Of a stretch of 30,377 nucleotides of DNA, positions 24,324 through 30,377 are shown in pieces. Made by a program: the position numbers and the translations under genes. Location: the IMG/VR virus record IMGVR_UViG_3300043395_002360, positions 1 to 30,377 of that record. One strand, given 5' to 3'. The first letter of the stretch is position 1. Every line of letters begins with the position of its first letter. This DNA comes from a virus. The notes under the pieces are model-generated. The model did not search any database and was not told the origin of the DNA. It saw nothing but the letters and a program-made list of their open reading frames with translations.

Positions 24324-24818
24324 ATGAGTGATTTAAAGTTAGATACTACACTAGAGTTTGATACTGCACTAGATACACTTAGAGACGAAATTAATAAACA
24401 TAGAGATTTATATATGCTCCCCGGAACTCGTACTCAACAATTTGTTGTTGATTACGATAGCTTTGATACAGGGAGTTTGTTTATTAGTGAAATCACTTTA
24501 TTAACGCATCTTGTCAAAGTCAGCAGGCTCTATCGTGAATTAATTGATATTACAGAAGACACCGATTTTAGAAATGATTGCTCAGCACAGATCTATAAAG
24601 AGCAAACAGCACCATTGTACGAGTATCTTTGTTCTCTATTGAAGAATCGCCCTCGCGTACTATTTGCATATCCACATTTAAAAGGTATGCACACCACATT
24701 AATCTGCGACATTCAAGAAGCTTGCATACATATGCAAGATAAAACTAGCGAAGAAAAATTAGCTGTTTTTGAGCATGCAGATAGATATCAAAAGTTAATC
24801 GTTGTTTTAGGGTACTAA
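24324..24818 (+). CDS. Small helical protein, possible distant relative (member 3)
   Basis: This 164-residue protein follows member 2 by 29 bases and begins MSDLKLDTTLE, like the MSDSTADTILE of member 2. A helix with SRLYRELIDI (about 72-81) aligns with RQVYNDIFTL and RNLYNEILSL of the other two, but the IKMVDG motif is lacking. It may be a distant paralogue or an unrelated partner. The ribosome site is GAAAGAGA. It ends four bases from the end of a tiny gene on the other strand. Function unknown. Confidence 0.7.
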   Translation: MSDLKLDTTLEFDTALDTLRDEINKHRDLYMLPGTRTQQFVVDYDSFDTGSLFISEITLLTHLVKVSRLYRELIDITEDTDFRNDCSAQIYKEQTAPLYEYLCSLLKNRPRVLFAYPHLKGMHTTLICDIQEACIHMQDKTSEEKLAVFEHADRYQKLIVVLGY

Positions 24819-24822
24819 TTTC

Positions 24823-24960
24823 TTATTTATTCGATTTAATCAATCTTAAATTATTGTCATAGATCCCCGTTGCAATCAACACTTTTTTAAATCGTTCTTT
24901 GTCTGATACAATGATGGCTATACTTTCCATGATAATTTCAACATCTGTTTTTTTGTACAT
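24823..24960 (-). CDS. Predicted 45-residue protein on the opposite strand
   Basis: In the 259-bp gap before the SSB-like gene, the minus strand has an ATG-initiated frame of 45 codons: MYKKTDVEIIMESIAIIVSD, then KERFKKVLIATGIYDNNLRL, then IKSNK. Its residue use looks like real protein, with an amphipathic helix and a KERFKKVL motif, and AAGGAAAAGAG lies upstream. Without it the gap would be non-coding. It is convergent with member 3 and divergent from the SSB-like gene. No clear promoter is seen for it. It could be a small regulator; I do not recognise it. Confidence 0.45.
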   Translation of the reverse strand: MYKKTDVEIIMESIAIIVSDKERFKKVLIATGIYDNNLRLIKSNK

Positions 24961-25004
24961 GGTAACACTCTTTTCCTTTTAATACTCGTATCTTGTAAAA
25001 TAAT

Positions 25005-25032
25005 TTGACAAACTAGGAAAACATGCTAAATT
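25005..25032 (+). promoter_or_regulatory. Promoter of the SSB-like gene (extended -10)
   Basis: TTGACA (25005-25010), a 16-bp spacer, and TAAATT (25027-25032) preceded by TGC, which makes an extended -10. The transcript would start about 40 bases before the ATG at 25078, with AAGGAA as ribosome site. Confidence 0.7.
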
Positions 25033-25077
25033 GATCTTATCAAACATGCTCAACCCCTTTAAATAAGGAAATGACAA

Positions 25078-25590
25078 ATGACATTTGACATTAGTAAATA
25101 TGCTGCACAAATTGCACAAGCAACACAAGCACGCGTTTCCCGTGATAACATCTCTGCAGGTGATCACATCCTACAAATCGAAGCCGTTAAAGGCCTCACA
25201 AGCCAGAACGATGGTTCAGATTACATCATCATCGAGGCTTCCATCGTATCAAGTAGCAGTATGCAATCAGGTACACCCGTTAAGCACATGTACAAACTTA
25301 CAGGCGTCCCCGCTTGGAAACAAAAAGGAAACATTGAAGCCTTAAAGTCGTTTGTTTGCGCAGTTTTACCCCCCGAATTTCGTTCACAAGTTACCGCTGA
25401 GGTTGTCATTAACGCTTGTAATGGTGGGTCCGACTCCGTTTTGGTAAATCATCAAGTTCGCTGTAGGGTGGTGGAAAAGAAGAGCAAGAATGACAAGGCG
25501 TTTCTTGAAACTAATTGGATGTCCGTTGATACAAGCGCAAACATTCAACCAACAAGCGATGATGATGATGATGGCGCTTTGCCATTTTAA
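25078..25590 (+). CDS. Single-stranded DNA-binding protein-like
   Basis: A 170-residue protein with a beta-rich body (GDHILQIEAVKGLTSQNDGSDYIIIEASIV; later VRCRVVEKKSKNDKAFLETNWMSV) compatible with an OB fold. The acidic tail DDDDDGALPF closely mimics the C-terminal DDDIPF tip with which bacterial SSB proteins bind partner enzymes. The replication neighbourhood (helicase upstream, polymerase downstream) supports a role in coating single-stranded DNA. The body is not close to E. coli SSB, so it is a phage-type SSB. It has its own promoter, which fits the high protein amounts needed. Confidence 0.7.
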   Translation: MTFDISKYAAQIAQATQARVSRDNISAGDHILQIEAVKGLTSQNDGSDYIIIEASIVSSSSMQSGTPVKHMYKLTGVPAWKQKGNIEALKSFVCAVLPPEFRSQVTAEVVINACNGGSDSVLVNHQVRCRVVEKKSKNDKAFLETNWMSVDTSANIQPTSDDDDDGALPF

Positions 25591-25619
25591 AAAAAAAAGT
25601 GAAACTCTGAAATAAATCC

Positions 25620-25647
25620 TTGACAAACTTGTTTTATAGGATATATT
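25620..25647 (+). promoter_or_regulatory. Promoter of predicted small RNA
   Basis: TTGACA (25620-25625), 16-bp spacer, TATATT (25642-25647). It begins 30 bp after the stop of the SSB-like gene, and its transcript would run directly into the terminator at 25685-25725, with no gene of normal size between. Confidence 0.7.
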
Positions 25648-25653
25648 TTAATT

Positions 25654-25725
25654 ATCTCCTTTCGAGGGGGTTAAGGTGAAAAGAAAACCCGTGCGTCCAT
25701 CTCTTGGCCGTGCGGGTTTTTTTTT
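25654..25725 (+). ncRNA. Predicted small RNA of about 70 nt
   Basis: Transcription from the promoter at 25620-25647 should begin near 25654 and end in the T-run at 25725. The RNA would fold into a short 5' hairpin, CUCCU (25656-25660) paired with AGGGG (25665-25669) across a UUCG tetraloop. A purine-rich single-stranded part and the terminator hairpin follow. The 5' bases UCUCCUU resemble an anti-Shine-Dalgarno sequence. Alternatives are a simple terminator of ssb transcripts, or a GTG-started 24-codon frame (25676-25750) coding a basic-then-hydrophobic peptide. I know no named RNA family that fits. Confidence 0.5.
25685..25725 (+). terminator. Strong intrinsic terminator
   Basis: AAACCCGTGCG (25685-25695) pairs over 11 bp, with two G-U wobbles, with CGTGCGGGTTT (25709-25719) and a 13-base loop. 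The T-run continues from the stem to nine Ts, ending at 25725. It would stop readthrough from the SSB-like gene and end the predicted small RNA. Confidence 0.9.
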
Positions 25726-25744
25726 ATTTGTTGCCTATTTAATC

Positions 25745-25818
25745 TTTTAAAATTTATTGACAAAGCTAAAAACATTTCATAGAATAAAGCACCTTAACAA
25801 CACAAAGGATTTTAGCAA
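25745..25818 (+). promoter_or_regulatory. Sigma70 promoter and leader of the DNA polymerase gene (copy B)
   Basis: TTGACA (25757-25762), 17-bp spacer, TAGAAT (25780-25785), then a leader AAAGCACCTTAACAACAC with AAAGGA and GATTTTAGCAAATG. The block from AAAATTTATTGACAAAG through the start codon is nearly the same as the minus-strand copy at 5709-5777. Spacer bases differ while the -35 and the leader are conserved. Confidence 0.8.
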
Positions 25819-27702
25819 ATGAAATTTATCGCTATTGATACAGAAACCCACTTGATCGTGGATAACAATGTTCCCGCCCCCGTCTGCTTGACCGCCTTTA
25901 TACTTGATGAACAAGGCCAATCTGATTCATTTATCGCAAGATTTGATGAGAAACTTTACACTTGGTTAAAACAAGTATTCACAGACACAAACAAAACAAT
26001 CATCATGCACAATGCTTCATTTGATTTATCAGTGATTTGCGCCACATACCCAAGCCTATATTCTCCAGTGTTCAAAGCTCTCAAAGAGGGGCGCGTTCAT
26101 GATACCGGTATTATTGAGAAACTCCACAAAATCGCACATGGTGGCGAGGGTGTGGGCGTTATGGATGTCAATGGAACAAAGGTAGGAAAACTAAGCCTTG
26201 CGGGGCTTGTATACAAGTATTTCATGATTGATATTGCTTCATCCAAGCAGGCGGATTCTGTTCGTTATCAATATGATTCTTTTCGCAATCAATCGCTTGA
26301 TATTTGGTCACATGAAGCAAAGATTTACGCCATATATGATGCTATGTATACCATGTTAGTCTATCAAGTCCAAATGTCACAAATTCCCCAAGATGAGATT
26401 ATGGGACATGCTAAACAGACCGCCTATGATTTCGCTTTACGCTTGACGGGGTCGCATGGTGTTTGTGTTGACCCATCCAAAGTTTCATCTGTGAAAAAGA
26501 GCTTAGAGGATGCAATCAAAGAGCAAGAACAGCCATTACTTGATCTTGGTATTCTTAAGATGGAAAAGAACGAAATCAAAGAGAATAAAACACTGATCAA
26601 AGCACGAGTTCAACAAGCCTATGAATCTATGAAAAAAGAGATTAAGAAAACAGATACGGGCGGGATTAGTATGGATAAATCGGCGCTAGAAGAGAGCGAA
26701 GATCCTGATCTTTTATCTCTTTTAGAATATCGAGAAGTGACAAAATTACTAAGTACCTATATTGACTCGGTGGAAATGGTTAATCTGCCCCTTATGGATG
26801 GTAGATTACGATGTGATTATGAAGTACTTCAAGCAACAGGGCGCACCAGCTCAAAAGATCCCAACCTTCAAAATCTACCAAGACGCGAAGGCATTCGAGA
26901 TTGTTTTATTCCTAGCAAAGGGTTTGTATTTGTTGCTTGTGATTATGATGCAGCTGAACTAAGAACACTTGCGCAATGTCACTACTCAATAACAGGCAAT
27001 GAAAGCCCCCTTTTAAGTATGTATAAAAAGGATTCGGGGTTTGATCCTCATACTTGGTTTGCATGTAAAATGCTTGGGATTCCCTATGAAGAGGGTATGA
27101 CTAGGAAATCACAAGGTGATAAAGAAATTAAGAAACAAAGACAACGAGCAAAAGCCTGTAACTTTGGATTTCCGGGCGGTATGGGGGCAAGTTCATTTAT
27201 GGCATATGCAAAAGGTTACGGTGTTAATTTGACAAGGGATGAGGCACAAGAGTTAAAAAAACAATGGTTTGACGCTTGGCAGTTGTGGGATTGGTTAGAA
27301 CATGCACAACATGCACAAGAACAAGGATTTGTACTTATTCCCCAATCACAAAGAAAGAGGGGGCGTGTTTCCTTTACTCAAGCATGTAACACACCATTTC
27401 AAGGCTTGGCAAGTGATGGGGCAAAAGAGGCGCTTTTTCATGTTGCACTTGAGTGCTTTGCTGATCCCTCAAGTCCTTTGTATGACTCCCGCCCCGTTGT
27501 TTTTATCCACGATGAAATCATCATTGAATCACCAGAACACAAAGCACAAGAATCCGCCAAACGATTGCAAGAAGTCATGATTTCTTCAATGCAAACATTT
27601 TGCCCCGATACACCTATTGAGGCTTCGCCCACACTTATGCGCCTATGGTCAAAGAATGCAGAAAGTAAATTAGAGAATGGTACCTATACGATTTGGGGCT
27701 GA
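25819..27702 (+). CDS. Family A DNA polymerase with 3'-5' exonuclease domain
   Basis: The 627-residue protein has an exonuclease domain with D7 and E9 (IAIDTET), N65/D69 (MHNASFD) and Y170/D174 (YAIYD). The polymerase domain has motif A (DYDAAELR, from about 375), motif B (RQRAKACNFGFPGG, about 440-455) and motif C (HDE, 564-566). It lacks a 5' nuclease domain, as is usual for phage enzymes. The residue matching E. coli Pol I F762 is Phe, and the place of Y766 is Gly. A charged helical segment near 225-275 may be an insertion of the thumb. This is the replicative polymerase of the module. It ends flush against a minus-strand gene. Confidence 0.93.
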   Translation: MKFIAIDTETHLIVDNNVPAPVCLTAFILDEQGQSDSFIARFDEKLYTWLKQVFTDTNKTIIMHNASFDLSVICATYPSLYSPVFKALKEGRVHDTGIIEKLHKIAHGGEGVGVMDVNGTKVGKLSLAGLVYKYFMIDIASSKQADSVRYQYDSFRNQSLDIWSHEAKIYAIYDAMYTMLVYQVQMSQIPQDEIMGHAKQTAYDFALRLTGSHGVCVDPSKVSSVKKSLEDAIKEQEQPLLDLGILKMEKNEIKENKTLIKARVQQAYESMKKEIKKTDTGGISMDKSALEESEDPDLLSLLEYREVTKLLSTYIDSVEMVNLPLMDGRLRCDYEVLQATGRTSSKDPNLQNLPRREGIRDCFIPSKGFVFVACDYDAAELRTLAQCHYSITGNESPLLSMYKKDSGFDPHTWFACKMLGIPYEEGMTRKSQGDKEIKKQRQRAKACNFGFPGGMGASSFMAYAKGYGVNLTRDEAQELKKQWFDAWQLWDWLEHAQHAQEQGFVLIPQSQRKRGRVSFTQACNTPFQGLASDGAKEALFHVALECFADPSSPLYDSRPVVFIHDEIIIESPEHKAQESAKRLQEVMISSMQTFCPDTPIEASPTLMRLWSKNAESKLENGTYTIWG

Positions 27703-27981
27703 TTAAATATTTTTTTTTGCTTGCAGGTTTACTAATCGTTCTTCAATTCTACCAAGTAAAATCTTAATATCTGAAATCTCCGAAACAAGTTTATCTTGCT
27801 TTGTATCCATAGATTTAAGCTCTTGTTCAATAGATACATGTTTATCATTTAAGCTCTTGATCTCTTGCTCTAATCGTACTAATCTTTGTTCTTTATCACT
27901 TAGTGATTTATAAATAGGATATACAGAAGAGATCAAAGTTGATAGGCCTGCAATTGAGATTGTGATTGTTTGGTTATCCAT
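27703..27981 (-). CDS. Small hydrophobic-start coiled-coil protein of lysis cluster (holin-related?)
   Basis: This 92-residue protein begins with a moderately hydrophobic segment (about 5-24, ITISIAGLSTLISSVYPIY). A long heptad coiled coil follows (about 27-88, LVRLEQEIKSLNDKHVSIEQEL and KLVSEISDIKILLGRIEERLVNL). It lies right after the endolysin gene with GGAAGGGG as ribosome site inside the endolysin end. The gene order and shape suggest a holin or holin-partner, but a single weak membrane segment leaves this open. It ends directly at the stop of the DNA polymerase gene on the other strand, with a T-run just inside. Confidence 0.55.
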   Translation of the reverse strand: MDNQTITISIAGLSTLISSVYPIYKSLSDKEQRLVRLEQEIKSLNDKHVSIEQELKSMDTKQDKLVSEISDIKILLGRIEERLVNLQAKKNI

Positions 27982-27985
27982 TTTG

Positions 27986-28465
27986 TCACCCCTTCCATTG
28001 TGTCAAAGTGCCACGAACATCATAATGAACGAAGGTTTCATAGATACCTACACCGCCCTTTTTCATTTTACCTTGTTCGATTAACTTTAAAATGGTTTGT
28101 TGAACTTGTGTGGGGGTTACACCTTCAACACGAATATCCGACGCCTTAGCTTGCAGATGTTGGCTGTCTTTTGCCCCTTTGCATTGTGCATTGATCTGAG
28201 GGTTACGATAACCACCGCCGGGAATGATCTTGATAGGTCGCTTGAGTTCGTTTCTAAGCACTTGTAGGTTCTCTAGTACCTCTTGCGCGTTGTCTAGTAA
28301 CTCGGTAGGAATCTCACAAGAGTACTCCATTTCTTTGATAGAAAAGTTTTCTGTTCCATAGGTTTTACTTTCCAAAGGCACAGAATCCCCCTGCAATTGC
28401 TCCGATGGTACTAAATCCAAGATTGAAGTATTCTGAGATTTTGATGTTTTTGTTCTCACAGCCAT
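27986..28465 (-). CDS. Endolysin, M15-type peptidase
   Basis: This 159-residue protein matches the M15_3-type metallopeptidases used as phage endolysins. After a leader part come FSIKEMEYSCEIPTELLDN, a helix with NLQVLRNELKRPI, IIPGGGYRNPQIN, and the metal site SQHLQAKASDI with H103 and D110, followed by H147-Y-D149-V-R151. The enzyme cuts peptide cross-bridges of peptidoglycan. An AAAGAGG site supports the ATG at 28465. An alternative GTG start (residue 29, after AGGGGGA) would trim the 5' overlap with the upstream gene to 17 bases. No signal peptide, so release by a holin is expected. Confidence 0.87.
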   Translation of the reverse strand: MAVRTKTSKSQNTSILDLVPSEQLQGDSVPLESKTYGTENFSIKEMEYSCEIPTELLDNAQEVLENLQVLRNELKRPIKIIPGGGYRNPQINAQCKGAKDSQHLQAKASDIRVEGVTPTQVQQTILKLIEQGKMKKGGVGIYETFVHYDVRGTLTQWKG

Positions 28466-28643
28466 TTAAAGCCTCTTTCAGTTCGTCATTTTGTTGTTTT
28501 AGTTGTCTATTTTCTTCTTTTTGCCTTGTGATTTCAAGTTTCAAGTTTCTAAGCTCTTGCGCAAACAAGTTGACTAAAGCATCATCGTCGCTTGCTTGAA
28601 TAGGTGACAAAAAGATCAAAGTAAAAAGTAATAAGGTTTTCAT
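28365..28643 (-). CDS. Secreted coiled-coil lysis protein, spanin-like
   Basis: The start at 28643 is chosen because its ATG overlaps the upstream stop as ATGA and gives a proper signal peptide (MKTLLLFTLIFLSPIQAS). A nine-residue upstream extension exists but adds nothing. The 92-residue product then has a Gln/Glu/Lys coiled coil (about 29-62) and a short hydrophobic C-terminal segment (about 76-90, GFSTIGAIAGGFCAF). It overlaps the endolysin gene by 101 bases in another frame. Signal peptide, periplasmic coiled coil and place beside the endolysin suggest an outer-membrane disrupting spanin; no lipobox is present, so it is not a standard o-spanin. Confidence 0.6.
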   Translation of the reverse strand: MKTLLLFTLIFLSPIQASDDDALVNLFAQELRNLKLEITRQKEENRQLKQQNDELKEALNGCENKNIKISEYFNLGFSTIGAIAGGFCAFGK

Positions 28644-29161
28644 TTCCACGCCTTGATCAAGATATGGCATCTAAAATTAGTATTCCCCGCAAGTTGCGAT
28701 ACATTCAAACCCCCGCCCGCTCCGCCCCCTATCTTGGCCGCTTGGATTTTAAAGACGGTTGAGGCTGATGATGAATCGGCATAAAATATACATTTTTCTT
28801 GCGCATAGGCATAGGCTGAATCTCGATAGACGGCTATTGATCCCGTTGATGAAATTTGATTGTTTGATGTATCTGTAGCAATATATTGAAAATTTTCGCT
28901 AGCTGATGCGCTTGGGTCGGTGATCTTCATTTTCAGTTCAATCAAATATTTCCACCCGGCTTCAAGCGTGATCGTGGGCGGTGAAGCGTCTGTGGTCACT
29001 GTTGGGTATCCAATAGATGAAGCCATTTGAACGGTGGTAGGTACTGCGCTAGGAATAAAAATATTTACATCCTCATAAGCGCCTAGAATTGTCTGAATCC
29101 CTTGAGTGTAAATAGCTGAAATTGATATGTTTATTTTTTTTTCAGTTGAAAAATAGCTCAT
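28640..29161 (-). CDS. Beta-rich virion protein, probable fibre tip (MSY family, third in order)
   Basis: I take the ATG at 29161 (GGAGGATTCA upstream, ATGA overlap with the preceding stop), giving 173 residues; a longer frame starts at 29275 within the preceding gene. The chain begins MSYFSTEKK and has a C1q/TNF-like alternating strand pattern: TITLEAGWKYLIELKM, QYIATDTSNNQISSTGSI, FRCHILIKAW. ITLEAGWKYLIEL is close to ITLEAGFEYFI in the protein at 29538-29915. A Gly-rich GGGAGGG loop is also present. Likely a trimeric fibre or surface protein. Host binding is inferred from place and fold type. Confidence 0.6.
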   Translation of the reverse strand: MSYFSTEKKINISISAIYTQGIQTILGAYEDVNIFIPSAVPTTVQMASSIGYPTVTTDASPPTITLEAGWKYLIELKMKITDPSASASENFQYIATDTSNNQISSTGSIAVYRDSAYAYAQEKCIFYADSSSASTVFKIQAAKIGGGAGGGLNVSQLAGNTNFRCHILIKAWK

Positions 29162-29541
29162 TGAATCCTCCAATATGCTGTGATAAAAGATGAGTTCCCA
29201 ACTGATAAGGTAGCTGATCCCGTTGTTGAGGATTGCATTGAAATTGTTGCCCCCGGCGTATTTGATCCAATCCAAAGATCATCCGTCATTGTGTTTAGTC
29301 CTGTCACTGTGTTCCCGCGTATAGTAGCTCCCGCCCATTGAAAGCCCGTCCAATTGTAGAACAAGATCAATCCGCTTCCCGCCGATACCGTTGCCATTAA
29401 TCTTGACTCAATAAAATATTTATTTCTTGATGCAAAACTTGTACTTGTGCTGACTGTGATGTCATTGCTAAGAGTAACACCCCCATTTATGTCAATTTGC
29501 ACCGCCCTTGCCCCCTGTGCTTGAGATGGATCATAGCTCAT
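29158..29541 (-). CDS. Beta-rich virion protein, probable fibre component (MSY family, second)
   Basis: The ATG at 29541 overlaps the previous stop as ATGA and follows GGAGG, so I prefer it to an ATG five codons upstream. The 127-residue product begins MSYDPSQAQG and is built of short Ser/Thr/Gly-rich strands ending in ITAYWRIQ. The RNKYFIESRL strand corresponds to the AGxxYxI strand of its neighbours. It has no known catalytic motif. With the other two it forms a translationally coupled string of small proteins following a tail fibre. Confidence 0.6.
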   Translation of the reverse strand: MSYDPSQAQGARAVQIDINGGVTLSNDITVSTSTSFASRNKYFIESRLMATVSAGSGLILFYNWTGFQWAGATIRGNTVTGLNTMTDDLWIGSNTPGATISMQSSTTGSATLSVGNSSFITAYWRIQ

Positions 29542-29915
29542 AAAGGAAACCTCCATATTTGTAATCTTGAGTTACTGCCAATGGCTTGATCTGCATAAAG
29601 TGAAAATGTGGCTGAAGCATCCGCCTGAATTGATGATGTATTCTCATCAAGTCCTGAGGTCGTTGATGTGGCTGTGACTGTGTATGATGTTTGATCAACG
29701 CTATCAATGATGTGCTTATAATTCGTTGTAGTGCTTACCGTTGGCGTACTGACTATGAAATATTCAAAGCCTGCTTCTAGTGTGATTACATCGCTTGTTA
29801 TGGTTGGCGTGAAATCTCCATTGATAAAGGAAAAAGCAACATTTCCCGCTACACTAGAGGAAAATGAACACAAAGCAAGTTGGGGGTTTACATTCCTAGC
29901 AATTTTATAACTCAT
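29538..29915 (-). CDS. Beta-rich virion protein, probable fibre component (MSY family, first)
   Basis: This 125-residue protein begins MSYKIARNVNPQ with GGAGGA nine bases upstream; its ATG overlaps the upstream stop as TAATG. Strands such as DVITLEAGFEYFIVSTPTV and the end SRLQIWRFPL follow the pattern seen in the third protein of this string. It is Ser/Thr-rich, which is common for phage surface proteins. Likely part of a tail fibre tip or adaptor. Confidence 0.6.
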   Translation of the reverse strand: MSYKIARNVNPQLALCSFSSSVAGNVAFSFINGDFTPTITSDVITLEAGFEYFIVSTPTVSTTTNYKHIIDSVDQTSYTVTATSTTSGLDENTSSIQADASATFSLYADQAIGSNSRLQIWRFPL

Positions 29916-30377
29916 TATTCAATCCTCCACCCTAAATTAGTCGCTGTTAAAGTGACAGATGAATTTTGAAGAGATAAGGCGAAGGTTAAAGCCCCGTCAA
30001 TTGTTTCGGAACCATTTGCATCAATGGTAACTGTGCCTGTGCCAAGAATTTTGATAACAAGCTCTAATGCGTCACAAGTTGCCACCGCTGGCAAGTTTAC
30101 CGTAACGGCTGATGCCCCATTGTTTACATAATACTTTTCTTTGATAGATGTTGAATTAGGCGCTATGGTTGCGGGGAAAGATGCTAAGACGGCATAAGGC
30201 GCACGAGTCCCCCCGCCCCCGCTAACTGTGCCGGGTTTCCATAGAGAGCTTGAACTTTCCCAAACAAGGGCTTGCCCATTGGTTGGGGCGGTGGTTGCTG
30301 TGTCTACATCCGAAAGCTCATTAATAGAGAAGCCACTAAGTGAAACAGTTGAATTGATTACATTAGAATTATCTACA
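29915..30377 (-). CDS. Tail fibre protein, C-terminal part (start outside window)
   Basis: The minus-strand frame is open from the window edge down to a TAA at 29915-29917 and shows 153 residues of a protein starting outside. ELSDVDTATTAPTNGQALVW with LWKPGTV is a typical linker in phage tail fibres. The end, TVTIDANGSETIDGALTFALSLQNSSVTLTATNLGWRIE, is a familiar beta-strand ladder at the C-terminus of such fibres. The reading was made directly from the reverse complement. It is the first seen gene of the minus-strand fibre and lysis operon. Confidence 0.75.
   Translation of the reverse strand, partial: VDNSNVINSTVSLSGFSINELSDVDTATTAPTNGQALVWESSSSLWKPGTVSGGGGTRAPYAVLASFPATIAPNSTSIKEKYYVNNGASAVTVNLPAVATCDALELVIKILGTGTVTIDANGSETIDGALTFALSLQNSSVTLTATNLGWRIE

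Noticed and set aside
24979-25167. Minus-strand frame across the SSB promoter and start
   Set aside because: Covers a strong promoter and the start of a better supported gene, with no ribosome site.
25561-25573. GATGATGATGATG run as a microsatellite or regulatory repeat
   Set aside because: It encodes the Asp tail of the SSB-like protein, which explains it fully.
1-30377. tRNA genes, insertion sequences, attachment sites
   Set aside because: None could be seen by eye in either strand; no transposase or integrase frame is present.

Overview
The window is part of a tailed, contractile (myovirus-type) bacteriophage genome. It carries a tail sheath, tail tube, tape measure, baseplate J and gp25-type genes, a compact phage replisome, a lysis cassette and tail-fibre genes. 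Genes are closely packed, often with ATGA or TAATG overlaps. Base composition is AT-rich with many short C or G runs. The host cannot be named from sequence. Shine-Dalgarno sites are ordinary (AGGAG/GGAGG) and the replication promoters match the bacterial sigma70 consensus (TTGACA, 16-17 bp, TATAAT-like). One lysis gene has a Gram-negative-style signal peptide. No integrase, repressor, head gene, terminase, tRNA or CRISPR array was seen, so lifestyle stays open.

Left part (1-16726, mostly + strand): neck/tail-completion genes, sheath, tube, a small membrane/coiled-coil protein, tail chaperone with an overlapping second frame, tape measure, hub-like protein, a further baseplate protein, a LysM-gp25 fusion, baseplate J and three less recognisable tail genes. 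A two-gene minus-strand block (4065-5708) sits inside this operon like a moron: a cytosine-C5 DNA methyltransferase and a small unknown protein, with its own consensus promoter. The methyltransferase gene contains, almost along its whole length, a second 382-codon open frame on the same strand that carries its own recognisable motifs.

Middle part (16727-27702, + strand): a 339-bp non-coding stretch with repeated GATGTTTT/TTAAGATG words (candidate origin or regulator-binding region), then primase-helicase, a PD-(D/E)XK nuclease with a Cys4 (probable Fe-S) set, an SNF2-like helicase, three small proteins of unknown function from their own promoter with an inverted repeat, a tiny antisense gene, an SSB-like protein, a predicted ~70-nt small RNA bounded by a strong promoter and terminator, and a family-A DNA polymerase. 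Together these would form a largely self-sufficient replication set. The promoter and leader of the polymerase gene are nearly duplicated in front of the minus-strand methyltransferase block, suggesting shared timing or control.

Right part (27703-30377, minus strand, converging on the polymerase gene): reading with transcription, the 3' end of a tail-fibre gene, three consecutive small beta-rich proteins that all begin MSY, a spanin-like protein, an M15-type endolysin that overlaps it, and a small hydrophobic/coiled-coil protein that may be holin-related.

The strongest leads for something undescribed are the dual-coded methyltransferase locus, the predicted small RNA before the polymerase, the duplicated promoter-leader, the three-gene small-protein operon, and the +1/-2 frame relation in the tail chaperones.
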